This document shows positions 36,701 through 45,241 of a stretch of DNA of 64,000 nucleotides, in pieces. Numbering within the stretch: the first letter of the stretch is position 1; the number at the start of each line of letters is the position of its first letter. The position numbers and the translations under genes were made by a program. Under the pieces are notes generated by a model. The model did no database searches and was not told the origin of the DNA. It saw only the letters and a program-made list of their open reading frames with translations. The DNA lies in assembly GCA_035575515.1 (NCBI GenBank), contig DATLXU010000055.1, forward strand, positions 12,030-76,029, in the 5' to 3' direction. Source of the stretch: DATLXU01 sp035575515. Lineage in GTDB: Bacteria > Acidobacteriota > Blastocatellia > UBA7656.

Positions 36701-37470
36701 ACCTTCACCTCCTGCACCATGTCAGGATTGGCGGTTATGATGGTTCCGTTATTGGAGCCGATGTCCATCATTCGCGAGCCGTCAACCGTCACGGTGTTCT
36801 GCTCGCCTCGCAGACCGTTTACGTGGTACTGGCTGTTAGCGTTAGCGCCGCCGCCGAAGGAAATGCTTTCGAGCGCGGTGTTGTCGGGAGCAACAACGCC
36901 GGGCAGAATGCGCAGCAACTCCAGAGAGCTGCGGCTGATGATTGAGAGGTTGTCTATCTGCTTCGCCGTGATCGTATTCTCTTTGGCGCCCGTCTCGGTC
37001 TGGAGTTGCTCGGCCTGAGCTTGCACCGTGACGGTTTCGCTTGCTGCCCCAACCTCCAATGAAATGTCCAGCCCGCGCGTGTCGGCGGGGCTTAAGACAA
37101 TGCCTTTCTGTTCGGAGACTTTGAACCCCGAAGCTTCTACCCTCACGGTGTAGGTGCCGGGATTCACGGAGCTGAATGTATAGAACCCCTCGTCGTTTGT
37201 TTTGGTTTTGCGTTCGTCCTTAGTAGCCTCGTTGATGAGAGTGACGCTGACGTCGGGGACGACAGCGCCCGATGGGTCCGTGACCCTTCCCCTCAATGTC
37301 GCGCTGCCTGTGGCCTGGCCAAGAGCCGTAACCGCCAGCGCAAACACTAACGAGACACTCAGGAGCGGACGCCGTAGCAGCAAAATTAACAAGCCTCTCG
37401 CCACTCGAAGACAAACTTCAAGCGCTCCAAGCGACGGTGCTCGTCCGAAATTTCTGATTGGTGTCCTCAT
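33787..37470 (-). CDS. Oar-like TonB-dependent outer-membrane receptor
   Basis: This large outer-membrane protein probably imports hemicellulose oligosaccharides. The start MRTPIRNFGRAPSLG at 37470 was chosen because GGAGGAAG precedes it by six bases; the open frame extends 36 codons further without support. A hydrophobic signal around residues 35-52 is followed by a carboxypeptidase-regulatory domain (ATLRGRVTDPSGAVVPDVSV), a TonB plug (QIDNLSIISRSSLELLRILP ... VDGSRMMDIGSNNGT) and a long beta-barrel ending VEFAFKFYY, with the typical terminal aromatic. About 1227 residues is normal for acidobacterial Oar-like receptors. No SusD-like partner is adjacent. Confidence 0.88.
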   Translation of the reverse strand: MRTPIRNFGRAPSLGALEVCLRVARGLLILLLRRPLLSVSLVFALAVTALGQATGSATLRGRVTDPSGAVVPDVSVTLINEATKDERKTKTNDEGFYTFSSVNPGTYTVRVEASGFKVSEQKGIVLSPADTRGLDISLEVGAASETVTVQAQAEQLQTETGAKENTITAKQIDNLSIISRSSLELLRILPGVVAPDNTALESISFGGGANANSQYHVNGLRGEQNTVTVDGSRMMDIGSNNGTIITANPDMVQEVKVQTSNYAAEHGTSAVQISATTKGGSSAFHGSIYDYIRDYHFQANDRSNSINGIDRPKSKYNYPGGNIGGPVLLPWTKFNRNRDKLFFFAGYEYYYQRVDEGSSLSVVPTLKQRQGDFSELLTGPGANLNQGRTVLVPPGCTINGVGAGQPAPNNNLAPCMDPFGKALLNLFPAPNFNDPNNRYNYVYSVLRPNDRNQFTSRFDYNVSDKTKLYVRLAREFEKQGFPRGLWWDSSNYEIPGKLQSDNLGRSFVVNLTNIVNPTMTNEVLFSASKLKLNYNYADPDKVSYAALGLEKVGFFPGSNPFVPVGVIDAWGSGIGGNLLTAYGYPILAWNDSFAITDNLSKVHNTHTLKFGAFIEQANKRQQSNHDTFITVAQWGQNFTGNNYGDLFVGRPIEFTQATDRPIDNFRYYNYEFYAQDSWKVRPNFTLEYGLRVAYLPNNFERKGLGVLFDPRAYDPSQGIFINGDRSRPNGFKLAARGEIPKGVLDNPPVAWMPRLNFAWDVGGKGDLVVRAGAGLFYNRVQGNYDYYSSGQMPNMYSATIDTPWAAPGGLKFSDLKNVDPFSSIANVNVSSRDINSNDIPRVANMSLTIEKRLPMNNLFTVAYVGTQGRHLPQQRNINIIPLGRLLSGTVNGINLSSPVNRAGLDSSVLKQFRPFSAYSTVGVFQFTGTSTYHSLQATLSHQSGKNLQYFATYTFGKALGTVAVNESDGAAWADPIDTRNRSWGILPFDRTHIFNLSYNYILPKLARGMLDHAVLRGFLDGWQMSGITTFQSGIPIRLRFSGDIASTGQALAWYGSDAFNGSGAGASIGAVTPVYLANPQKGGSGIGQKVFDLSAIQIPSFPNTGPSQPPFYLRTPSRSNFDVSFFKNFEISESKKFQFRAGFFNIFNQAYPTQIGVTGGLGASDIYLTLNTVCNERVQVPNGAGGTSNPCDPTKGFRFTDETLQNFGKIVNKHGRRIVEFAFKFYY

Positions 37471-37884
37471 AGTCTTCCTCCAAAGCTTTGAGCGGAAAAG
37501 TTGATAAACAAGAATCAAGACGCAGGGCTGCGAGCGCACAAACGGAAGGGACTGTCTTCGATTATATGTCACAAGCACCAGTTGCGGCCTCCGGAAACCG
37601 CTACACCGACATGTAACTCGACTTAATCAAAACGCGAATTGATTTCCAGTGAGGAAGCTAAAACCTAAGCAAGGAGCTTCTATCCCCCGCTAATGAGCCG
37701 AACGACCGATGACACTCACTACCTATTTAACAAACCTAAAAGTGCAGGTATCTTGAAAGACTGCTTTGTTGTAAGACCCGACAAAAGTATCATCATATCC
37801 GTGCGTTGTCAAGAAATTTCCTCCGCCTGATTCCTGTTGCCGATTCGGATGAGCAAGCTCTGAATTGTGCGTAAGGTCAAAATC
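37471..37884 (-). promoter_or_regulatory. Upstream region of the TonB receptor gene
   Basis: The 414-bp gap between the receptor start and the ROK gene 3' end holds no convincing gene. A minus-strand TTGACA at 37807-37812 is followed after 15 bases by GATACT (37786-37791), a possible but short-spaced promoter. This would give a leader of about 310 bases. GAAGCT ... AGCTTC, a 6-bp inverted repeat, lies near 37655-37680. Nothing riboswitch-like was recognised. Confidence 0.35.
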
Positions 37885-39078
37885 TCAGGCGATGGACATA
37901 GAGGCGAACTTGCCCGCCAGCACGAGGCTGAGCGCGCCCATTACCCTAGGATTATCTCCAAGCGATGAAGGAATGATGCGCGCCGACGGCAAGCCGCGAC
38001 AGATGCTATTTTCTTCGACTGCGTTCTTAAGCTCACCGGCAATCAAAGACCATACGCGCACGATTTGACCGCCGATGATGACGGCTTCGGGACTAAGCCC
38101 CTTAATCAAATTCGATATGCCTAGGCCTAAGTAATGCGCAGTCTCAACGAGCGCGGCTTCCGCCGCAGTTTCGCCTTTCAAAGCGAGACTCATAAGTTGC
38201 TCAAAGCTTATGCTGTCGCCAGCATGAGAATTGCCCGTAAGGTTGGCGTAGCGGGCCAGCGCCGCGCGTTCCGAAGCAAAGGCTTCCCAGCACTCGCGAC
38301 TGCCGGAAGCACATACGGCGGGAGCCTGCGTGCCGACCACCATGTGCCCGAATTCGCCAGCCGCTCCGGCCACGCCATGATAGACCTGCCCATCGAAAAC
38401 TATCCCCGTGCCGAGTCCTTCCTCGACAAGAACCAGGATGAAATCCCGCACCTCACGGATTTCAGGCCGTCCGAACCACAACTCCGCCAGCGCCAGCGCG
38501 TTTGCGTCGTTATCAACCGTCACAGGCAGGCCCGTGGCAGCCTCGACCTGTTCGGCGACAGCCCAGTTGCGCCATTTAAAGTGCGGGATGAAAAGGGCGT
38601 TGCCGGTTTCCGTATCAACCAATCCCGGCAGGCTGATGCCTATGCCTTCGATGGCTTTGTGCTTCCTGATGAAGGCGCGCGCGCACTGAATTATCTTCTC
38701 AACGGTCTTTTTCTCACTCGAATCGGTTACAAACATATCTTGTTCGAGAACGCGCCCCGCCAGATCGCTCGCCGCGACGATTGTAACGGAGATGCTTACG
38801 TCCACCCCGATGGCGACGGCGTCGGCAGCGCGCAATCGTAAAAGGATCGGCGGACGCCCGCCCGTTGACTCGCCTTCGATCTCCTCGATAAGCCCCTGCG
38901 CCTTCAACTCGTCAACGATCAGCGAAACGGTAGAGCGTTGCAGCGCGGTCTCCTGCGCTATCTCTGCGCGAGAGAGGGGCGCTCTCTCGCGAATATAGTT
39001 CAGCACTATCTGGCGATTGATATTACGAATAGTGTCGGAGCGGGCGACACTCGCTTTTTTCAGGTCTATGCGTCGCAT
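37885..39078 (-). CDS. ROK-family sugar-responsive transcriptional regulator
   Basis: Residues 15-75 form a winged helix (NRQIVLNYIRERAPLSRAEI ... GLIEEIEGESTGGRPP), followed by a ROK sugar-binding domain: IGISLPGLVDTETG, VDNDANALALAELWFG and EEGLGTGIVFDG. The architecture is that of NagC/Mlc/XylR-type repressors, so it may regulate xylose or hemicellulose genes here. The zinc motif normally CxCGxxGC reads CASGSREC (C256 to C263): the second Cys is Ser and the Gly is Glu, so zinc binding may be weakened. ATG 39078 was chosen because it precedes the helix-turn-helix directly; the open frame extends 117 codons further but is not protein-like. Confidence 0.88.
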   Translation of the reverse strand: MRRIDLKKASVARSDTIRNINRQIVLNYIRERAPLSRAEIAQETALQRSTVSLIVDELKAQGLIEEIEGESTGGRPPILLRLRAADAVAIGVDVSISVTIVAASDLAGRVLEQDMFVTDSSEKKTVEKIIQCARAFIRKHKAIEGIGISLPGLVDTETGNALFIPHFKWRNWAVAEQVEAATGLPVTVDNDANALALAELWFGRPEIREVRDFILVLVEEGLGTGIVFDGQVYHGVAGAAGEFGHMVVGTQAPAVCASGSRECWEAFASERAALARYANLTGNSHAGDSISFEQLMSLALKGETAAEAALVETAHYLGLGISNLIKGLSPEAVIIGGQIVRVWSLIAGELKNAVEENSICRGLPSARIIPSSLGDNPRVMGALSLVLAGKFASMSIA

Positions 39079-39346
39079 GGCTTTGAATCGAACGCGAAGC
39101 TCGCTTTGCTTCCGGCAAACAATACTAGAGAAGCTTGAGGATGAAAAGCGAAAAGTAGACGAAAGCGCGTTTCGGCAAATAGCCGAGCCTTCAGGTCCGC
39201 CCAAATTCATAAGGCCGATTAGCCGTTTACGAATCCAAAATACTGCTTGAACAAAAAACGAGAATGGTAGAGAATTGCCGCAAATGACAAACGACTGTGC
39301 AGTTGATTCAACCTCGATTCTTCGATAAAGGACATAGCGAACGACT

Positions 39347-41719
39347 ATGAAAAAAATATCTTTCGTGCTGGCAATGCTAATCTGCGCGCAGAGCTTTTGC
39401 CTGCGGCTGCAACAAAGCTTCGCCGCCACTCAGGGCGATAGAGGAGTTGTATCAACAGAGATCAACGACAGCGACGCTTTCTACAAGGCGGCCACGCGCG
39501 CGCTCAAACCTTCGCGCGACAATTCGCGAAGAATCGAATCGCTCATCGCGCGAATGACGCTTGAAGAAAAAGTCGGTCAGATGACTCAGCTCGAAATTGG
39601 CATGGTCACATCGGGCAAGGATCAGGATATTCAGATTGATCCTGCGAAGCTGGAAAAAGCCATAGTCAAGTACGGCGTCGGCTCGATTCTCAACGTAAAA
39701 GATCAGGCGCTTTCGGTTGACAAGTGGCACAAGATAATCGGCCAGATTCAAGAGGCGAGCAAGAGAACGCGGCTGAAGATTCCCGTCCTCTACGGCATTG
39801 ACTCTATTCACGGCGCGAACTATGTGCGCGGCGCGACGCTCTATCCGCAAGAGATAGGCATGGCAGCAACGTGGAACCCCTCGCTTATGCAACGGCTCGC
39901 AGAGATCACAGCGATTGAGACACGCGTTGCGGCAATACCTTGGACTTTTTCGCCCGTGCTCGACATAGGGCGGCAGCCGCTGTGGCCTCGTTTCTACGAG
40001 ACGTTCGGCGAAGACCCGTACCTCGCAATGGTAATGGGCGCGGCCTTTGTGCGGGGCATTGAAGGCGACGACATCTCAACACCCAACCACATCGCCACGA
40101 GCCTGAAGCATTACATGGGCTACAGCTTTCCGCTCAACGGCAGAGACCGCACGCCCGCCTGGATTCCCGAAAACTACCTGCGCGAGTACTTCTTGCCGAC
40201 GTTTGCCGCCGCCGTCAAAGCGGGCGCGCGAACCGTTATGGTCAACTCAGCCGAAATCAACGGCACGCCCGGGCACATCAATCGTCACATCCTGACTGAC
40301 ATTCTTCGCGGCGAGCTTGGCTTTCAAGGCTTCGTCGTTTCGGACTGGGAAGATATTAAAAAGCTCGTGAGCCAGTGGAAAGTTGCTGCGGATGAAAAAG
40401 AGGCGACGCGCATGGCTGTGATGGCGGGCATTGACATGAGCATGGTGCCGAGCGATTACAGCTTCAGCGATCTTCTGATTCAGCTCGTGAAAGAAGGCCG
40501 CGTGCCCGTGTCGCGCATTGACGAAGCCGTGCGCCGCATTCTGCGCGTCAAGTTCGATCTCGGATTGTTCGAAAACCCGATGCTCGCTGCGTCCAAATCG
40601 AGTTTCGGCACGAATGAATCAAGACAAGTTGCTCTCGAAGCCGCGCGCGAGTCAATGACGCTTCTCAAGAACGAAAACAATCTTTTGCCCCTCACAAAGA
40701 ATCGCAAGCTGTTAGTCACAGGCCCGACCGCCGATTCGCTTGTCTCGCTCAGCAATGGCTGGACATACGTCTGGCAGGGCACTAACGCCGACCTCTACCC
40801 GAAAGACCGCCCGACTATTCTTCAGGCGATTGAAGCGAAGGTTGGAAAGAATGTGAAGTATGTGCCCGGCGTCGCGCTCGACAAAGAGATTGACATTGAG
40901 GCCGCCGTGCGCGCGGCGCGCGATTCGGATGTCGCGATAGTCTGCGTAGGCGAAGGGGCTTATGCCGAAACGCCCGGCAACATAACGGACCTGACATTGA
41001 GCGAGCCGCAGTTGAAACTGGCTGAAGCCATCATAGCTACGGGCAAGCCTGTCGTGCTTGTGCTTGTCGAGGGCCGCCCGCGCATAATCAATCGTATAGC
41101 CGACGGCGCGCAGGCGATTCTCATGGCATACAATCCGAGCAACGAAGGCGGCACGGCAGTTGCGGATGTGTTGTTCGGCGATTACAACCCGAACGGCAAG
41201 TTGCCTTTTACCTATCCGCGCACGCCGAATGGTCTCGTCACATACGACCACAAACTTTTTGAGACGGAAGAGACGAGCTTCGGCAACACGGCCTTCAAGC
41301 CGCAATTCGAGTTCGGTCACGGGCTGAGCTACACGACGTTTGCGTACGGCAACTTGCAACTCTCAGGCAAGTCAATGCCGATGAATGGTGAGATGAACAT
41401 CAGCGTGACGGTCACAAACAGCGGGCAGCGCGCGGGCAAAGAGACGGTCATACTCTACGTGCGCGACGCGGTCGCGTCGGTTGCGCCGCCGGGCAAACGA
41501 GTACGACGCTTTGCGAAGATTTATCTTGAGCCGGGCCAAAGTCGCACGCTCACGTTCACACTCCGCCGCGACGATTTATCTTTCATCGGAGCAGACAACA
41601 AGGCGACGGTCGAGCCGGGAGATTTTGAAGTGCTGGTCGGAAGTCTCTCGGGTAAATTCGCGCTCGAAGCCGGTGCGGGACAAGTCCAAAGGCGCAGTCA
41701 GGCCACCATCCGCAGATAA
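39347..41719 (+). CDS. Secreted GH3 beta-glucosidase
   Basis: It is predicted to hydrolyse beta-linked gluco-oligosaccharides from xyloglucan or beta-glucan. A signal peptide (residues 1-27) precedes the GH3 barrel: RMTLEEKVGQMTQLE, YGIDSIHGANYVRGATLYP and FSPVLDIGRQPLWPRFYETF. The nucleophile motif is GFVVSDWEDIKKL (D333). The alpha/beta sandwich contains VAIVCVGEGAYAETPGNITD and a C-terminal fibronectin-III-like domain follows. The VSDW form and FSPVLDI resemble exo-acting 1,3/1,4-beta-glucanases and BglX-type enzymes. The length of 790 residues is normal. It starts a plus-strand run with a second GH3 after 57 bp. Confidence 0.92.
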   Translation: MKKISFVLAMLICAQSFCLRLQQSFAATQGDRGVVSTEINDSDAFYKAATRALKPSRDNSRRIESLIARMTLEEKVGQMTQLEIGMVTSGKDQDIQIDPAKLEKAIVKYGVGSILNVKDQALSVDKWHKIIGQIQEASKRTRLKIPVLYGIDSIHGANYVRGATLYPQEIGMAATWNPSLMQRLAEITAIETRVAAIPWTFSPVLDIGRQPLWPRFYETFGEDPYLAMVMGAAFVRGIEGDDISTPNHIATSLKHYMGYSFPLNGRDRTPAWIPENYLREYFLPTFAAAVKAGARTVMVNSAEINGTPGHINRHILTDILRGELGFQGFVVSDWEDIKKLVSQWKVAADEKEATRMAVMAGIDMSMVPSDYSFSDLLIQLVKEGRVPVSRIDEAVRRILRVKFDLGLFENPMLAASKSSFGTNESRQVALEAARESMTLLKNENNLLPLTKNRKLLVTGPTADSLVSLSNGWTYVWQGTNADLYPKDRPTILQAIEAKVGKNVKYVPGVALDKEIDIEAAVRAARDSDVAIVCVGEGAYAETPGNITDLTLSEPQLKLAEAIIATGKPVVLVLVEGRPRIINRIADGAQAILMAYNPSNEGGTAVADVLFGDYNPNGKLPFTYPRTPNGLVTYDHKLFETEETSFGNTAFKPQFEFGHGLSYTTFAYGNLQLSGKSMPMNGEMNISVTVTNSGQRAGKETVILYVRDAVASVAPPGKRVRRFAKIYLEPGQSRTLTFTLRRDDLSFIGADNKATVEPGDFEVLVGSLSGKFALEAGAGQVQRRSQATIRR

Positions 41720-41776
41720 GCGCGAGAGCTTTGCCTATCAGGTAACAATCTATTTTATTTCAGAGGAAAGATCACG

Positions 41777-44194
41777 ATGACACTTCCGAAACGCATAAGC
41801 GCCACGGCGGTCTTCATAATGACTTCGTTATCGCTTTGTTTCTCTGCCAGTGCGCAACGCGCTAACGATAACGAACAGCCCGCGTATCGAAACGCGAACC
41901 TGCCTGTTGATCAGAGGGTTGCAGACCTGCTCGCGCGCATGACGGTCGAAGAGAAGATAGCGCAGACCGAGTCAATGTGGGTCACGCAACAACTGAAATC
42001 ATTCATTGATGAGAAGGGGAACTTCACGCCCGATGCGAAGCTACAAGAGATATTAAAGAACGGCATCGGTCACATCGGCGCGCCGAGTCAGGGTTCATCA
42101 GATGCGGAGAAAGCTGCCGCGCCTTACTTCGGCAAAGGGCCGCGCGCGATGGCCAATTTCACCAATACGATTCAGAAGTACGTGATCGAGCATAACCGTC
42201 TGGGGATACCGGCAATCTTTCACGAAGAGGCGCTGCACGGCCTTGTTGCGCCGGGCGCAACGAGTTTTCCGCAAGCCATCGCGCTCGCGAGCACGTGGGA
42301 CGTTGATCTGGTGAAAGAAGTCTTCACCGCAGCCGCGCTCGAAGGACGCTCGCGCGGCGCGCATCAGGTGCTCGCGCCCGATCTCGATCTTGGACGCGAG
42401 CCGCGCTGGGGCCGCATCGAAGAGACCTACGGCGAGGACCCTTATCTCGTTTCGCGCATGGCCGTCGCCGCCATCAGAGGGTTTCAAGGCGATGGTCCCG
42501 CGATTGACAACAAACATGTCATCGCCACCGTCAAGCACTTCGCCGCGCACGGCCAGCCCGAAGGCGGGACCAACATCGCGCCCGCCAACTTCTCCGAAAG
42601 AATTCTGCGCGAGCAGTTCCTTTATCCGTTTCAAGTCGCAATCACAGAAGCTAAGGCGATGAGCGTGATGCCTTCCTACAACGAAATTGACGGGATGCCT
42701 TCGCACGCGAACCGCTGGCTGCTCGAAAAAGTCCTGCGTGAGGAGTGGGGCTTTAATGGACTCATAGTGTCAGATTATTTCGGGATCAACGAATTGATCA
42801 CGCGCCACAAGGTCGCCGCCAGCGAAGCCGATGCTGCGAAACGCGCAATCGAAGCGGGCGTTGATCTTGAGCTGCCCTACATTCAATGCAACAACACGCT
42901 GCTCGAACAGATCAAAGATGGCCGCGTGGCGATGGCGACGCTCGACCGCGCGGTTACGAGAATCCTGCGCGCGAAGTTTCTGCTTGGACTCTTCGACCAT
43001 CCTTATGTTGACACGGACGAGGCCGAGCGCGTGAATGAGAGCGCAGAGCATCGCGCCCTTGCATTAAAGGCTGCGCGCGAAGCGATCATTTTGCTCAAGA
43101 ACGAAAACAACCTCCTGCCGCTCGATCGAACAAAGATTCGCTCCATCGCCGTAATCGGCCCTAACGCCGGACACGTCGAGCTTGGCGAATACAGCGGAAT
43201 CCCCACTCGCAAGGTCAGCATAGTTGATGGCATCAAGAATAAAGTCGGCGATCAGATCAGAGTCAACTACGCCGAAGGCTGCAAGATCACGCTGGGCGAC
43301 CCGAAGACTGGCGTGCCGACATGGACTAATGACGAGGTGAGGCTGAGCAACCCTGCAGACGATGCAAAGGGAATTGCAGAAGCCGTGAAGGTTGCTAAGG
43401 CATCGGACGTGGCTGTGGTCGTCGTAGGCGACAACGTCGAGACGACGAGAGAAGGTTGGGCCGAAAATCATCTGGGCGACCGCGATAGTTTAGATTTGCT
43501 CGGAGCGCAAAACGATCTCGTCAAAGCTATAGTCGAAACGGGAAAGCCGACCATTGTGGTTCTGATAGGCGGCAGACCGCTCTCGATCAATTACATCGCC
43601 GAAAAAGTTCCGGCAGTCTTTCAAGGATGGTATCTCGGTCAGGAAACAGGGACAGCCATTGCGGACGTTCTTTTCGGCGACGTGAATCCGAGCGGCAAGC
43701 TGCCGGTCACAATGGCTCGCAATGTCGGTCAACTGCCGGTTTATTATTATCAAAAACCGTCGGCCAGGCGCGGCTATCTTTTCTCCAACAAAGAGCCGCT
43801 CTACGTTTTCGGTCACGGGTTGAGCTACACGACATACACCTACAGCAACTTGCGCATCACGCCTGACAAGACAGGTCCGGCTGGACAGGCGACCGTCACA
43901 GTTAACGTAACGAACGCGGGCCGGAGGGCGGGGGATGAAATCGTTGAGTTGTACATCCGCGATGATGTAAGCTCGGTGACGCGGCCTGTGAAAGAGCTGA
44001 AAGACTTTCGGCGCATTCACCTTGAGCCGGGCGAGACCCGCGCGGTCGAATTCGTAATCACGCCCGACAAGCTCTCGTTTCTCAACGAAGAGATGCGCCG
44101 CGTGGTTGAGCCGGGAACGTTCACAATAATGGTTGGCCCAAGCTCAAGCGCGGACAAGCTGCTTACGGCGAAGCTGGAAATTCTTGGAAAATAA
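41777..44194 (+). CDS. Secreted GH3 beta-xylosidase / beta-glucosidase
   Basis: The signal peptide ends SASAQR. The barrel carries IPAIFHEEALHGLVAPGATS, a form common in GH3 beta-xylosidases, then LAPDLDLGREPRWGRIEETY and the nucleophile motif GLIVSDYFGINEL (D333). The second domain includes VAVVVVGDNVETTREGWAEN, and a fibronectin-III-like tail is present. Xylosidase activity fits the surrounding xylan genes but is not provable from sequence. It is not a recent duplicate of the preceding GH3, as the two differ at most motifs. A GAGGAAAG ribosome site precedes ATG 41777. Confidence 0.9.
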   Translation: MTLPKRISATAVFIMTSLSLCFSASAQRANDNEQPAYRNANLPVDQRVADLLARMTVEEKIAQTESMWVTQQLKSFIDEKGNFTPDAKLQEILKNGIGHIGAPSQGSSDAEKAAAPYFGKGPRAMANFTNTIQKYVIEHNRLGIPAIFHEEALHGLVAPGATSFPQAIALASTWDVDLVKEVFTAAALEGRSRGAHQVLAPDLDLGREPRWGRIEETYGEDPYLVSRMAVAAIRGFQGDGPAIDNKHVIATVKHFAAHGQPEGGTNIAPANFSERILREQFLYPFQVAITEAKAMSVMPSYNEIDGMPSHANRWLLEKVLREEWGFNGLIVSDYFGINELITRHKVAASEADAAKRAIEAGVDLELPYIQCNNTLLEQIKDGRVAMATLDRAVTRILRAKFLLGLFDHPYVDTDEAERVNESAEHRALALKAAREAIILLKNENNLLPLDRTKIRSIAVIGPNAGHVELGEYSGIPTRKVSIVDGIKNKVGDQIRVNYAEGCKITLGDPKTGVPTWTNDEVRLSNPADDAKGIAEAVKVAKASDVAVVVVGDNVETTREGWAENHLGDRDSLDLLGAQNDLVKAIVETGKPTIVVLIGGRPLSINYIAEKVPAVFQGWYLGQETGTAIADVLFGDVNPSGKLPVTMARNVGQLPVYYYQKPSARRGYLFSNKEPLYVFGHGLSYTTYTYSNLRITPDKTGPAGQATVTVNVTNAGRRAGDEIVELYIRDDVSSVTRPVKELKDFRRIHLEPGETRAVEFVITPDKLSFLNEEMRRVVEPGTFTIMVGPSSSADKLLTAKLEILGK

Positions 44195-44212
44195 TTAAGG
44201 AGATTGATTATT

Positions 44213-45064
44213 ATGAATCGCAGGTCATTTGTAATTAACGCACTCGCAGGCGCGGCGGGCAGCCTGTGCCTTACAAAATCAACTCTGATGGCTTCAACTC
44301 TCAGAAGTCGAAAGCTGAAGAAGATTGGGCTGCAACTCTACACTGTCAGAAGAGAGTTGGAGAAAGATTTTGAAGGCACGATTGCGAAGGTTGCGGCTGC
44401 TGGTTACAGCGAAGTCGAGTTTGCGGGATACTTCAATCACACCCCGCAGCAGGTCAAATCTGTTCTGGCCCGCAACAATCTCACCGCGCCTTCGGCTCAC
44501 ATTCCGATTGTTGCGCTCCGAGGGGATTTGCAGCAAACGATTGACGCGGCGAAAACAATCGGCCACGAGTATCTCATCTGCGCTTACCTACTTCCTGAAG
44601 AGCGCAAGACGCTTGACGATTACAAGAGAGTGACTGAGCTGTTCAACAGCGCCGGAGAGCGGTTGAAGAAAGCGGGCCTGCAATTCGGCTATCACAATCA
44701 CGATTTCGAGTTTGTGCCGATTGATGGCAAAGTTCCTTATGACCTTATACTCGCGGAAACAGACCCGAAGGCGGTCATAATGGAGATGGACCTCTACTGG
44801 ATAACGAAAGCCGGGCAGAGTCCCTTCAAATACTTTTCAACCTATCCGGGGCGATTCCACCTCGTTCACGTCAAAGACATGGATGCGACGCCGAAGCGGT
44901 TCTTCACTGAAGTGGGTCGAGGCGTGATTGATTTCAAAAAGATATTCGCGCAATCGGACAAGGCTGGAATCAAGCACTACTTCGTTGAGCAGGACGAAAC
45001 GCCCGGCTCGCCGTTTGATAGCATCAAGACGAGCGCGGAGTATCTGAAGCAGCTTGAGTTTTGA
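44213..45064 (+). CDS. Exported TIM-barrel isomerase/epimerase-like protein (Tat signal)
   Basis: The protein belongs to the xylose-isomerase-like TIM-barrel family (AP endonuclease 2 fold). The N-terminus NRRSFVINALAGAAGSL is a Tat signal, so it should fold with its metal in the cytoplasm and act in the periplasm. Four likely metal ligands are visible: E166 (HNHDFEF), D193 (MEMDLYW), H219 (HLVHVKD) and E259 (FVEQDE). Export argues against a sugar-phosphate substrate. Related exported barrels are candidates for 3-keto-sugar lyases, isomerases or hydratases. ATG 44213 follows AAGGAGA and lies 18 bp after the GH3 stop, in the same operon. Confidence 0.85.
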   Translation: MNRRSFVINALAGAAGSLCLTKSTLMASTLRSRKLKKIGLQLYTVRRELEKDFEGTIAKVAAAGYSEVEFAGYFNHTPQQVKSVLARNNLTAPSAHIPIVALRGDLQQTIDAAKTIGHEYLICAYLLPEERKTLDDYKRVTELFNSAGERLKKAGLQFGYHNHDFEFVPIDGKVPYDLILAETDPKAVIMEMDLYWITKAGQSPFKYFSTYPGRFHLVHVKDMDATPKRFFTEVGRGVIDFKKIFAQSDKAGIKHYFVEQDETPGSPFDSIKTSAEYLKQLEF

Positions 45065-45069
45065 TCCGT

Positions 45070-45241
45070 ATGAAAACTTCAATCTCTCAGCGAATGAAAG
45101 CGGCGGCCATCATTATCCTTTGGATTGTCTTAACGGCAATCGCGTCTTCTCAAGAGAAAGCAGAGGTTATTGAATTTTTCTGCGCGACCTCTGCGTCTCT
45201 GCGGCGAATTGCTTTCGTGGCAAAGCTAACCGAAGATTGGC
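45070..45241 (+). pseudogene. Remnant of a secreted-protein gene (signal peptide only)
   Basis: Six bases after the preceding stop, an ATG opens MKTSISQRMKAAAIIILWIV followed by LTAIASSQEKAE, a complete Sec signal peptide with cleavage site. After residue ~32 the frame loses protein character (CATSASLRRIAFVAK) and runs antisense into the end of the GH10 gene. Within the lost part lies CCTCTGCGTCTCTGCGG, which looks like a dispersed intergenic repeat. The simplest reading is a fourth gene of the GH3-GH3-TIM operon that was truncated by a deletion or repeat insertion. Confidence 0.5.

Noticed and set aside
33787..37470. SusC/SusD-type polysaccharide utilisation locus
   Set aside because: The receptor is Oar-like and no SusD-like lipoprotein gene is adjacent or elsewhere in the window.
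37886..38841. Antisense frames of up to 235 codons opposite the ROK gene
   Set aside because: The ROK protein on the minus strand has all family blocks; the antisense products do not resemble proteins.
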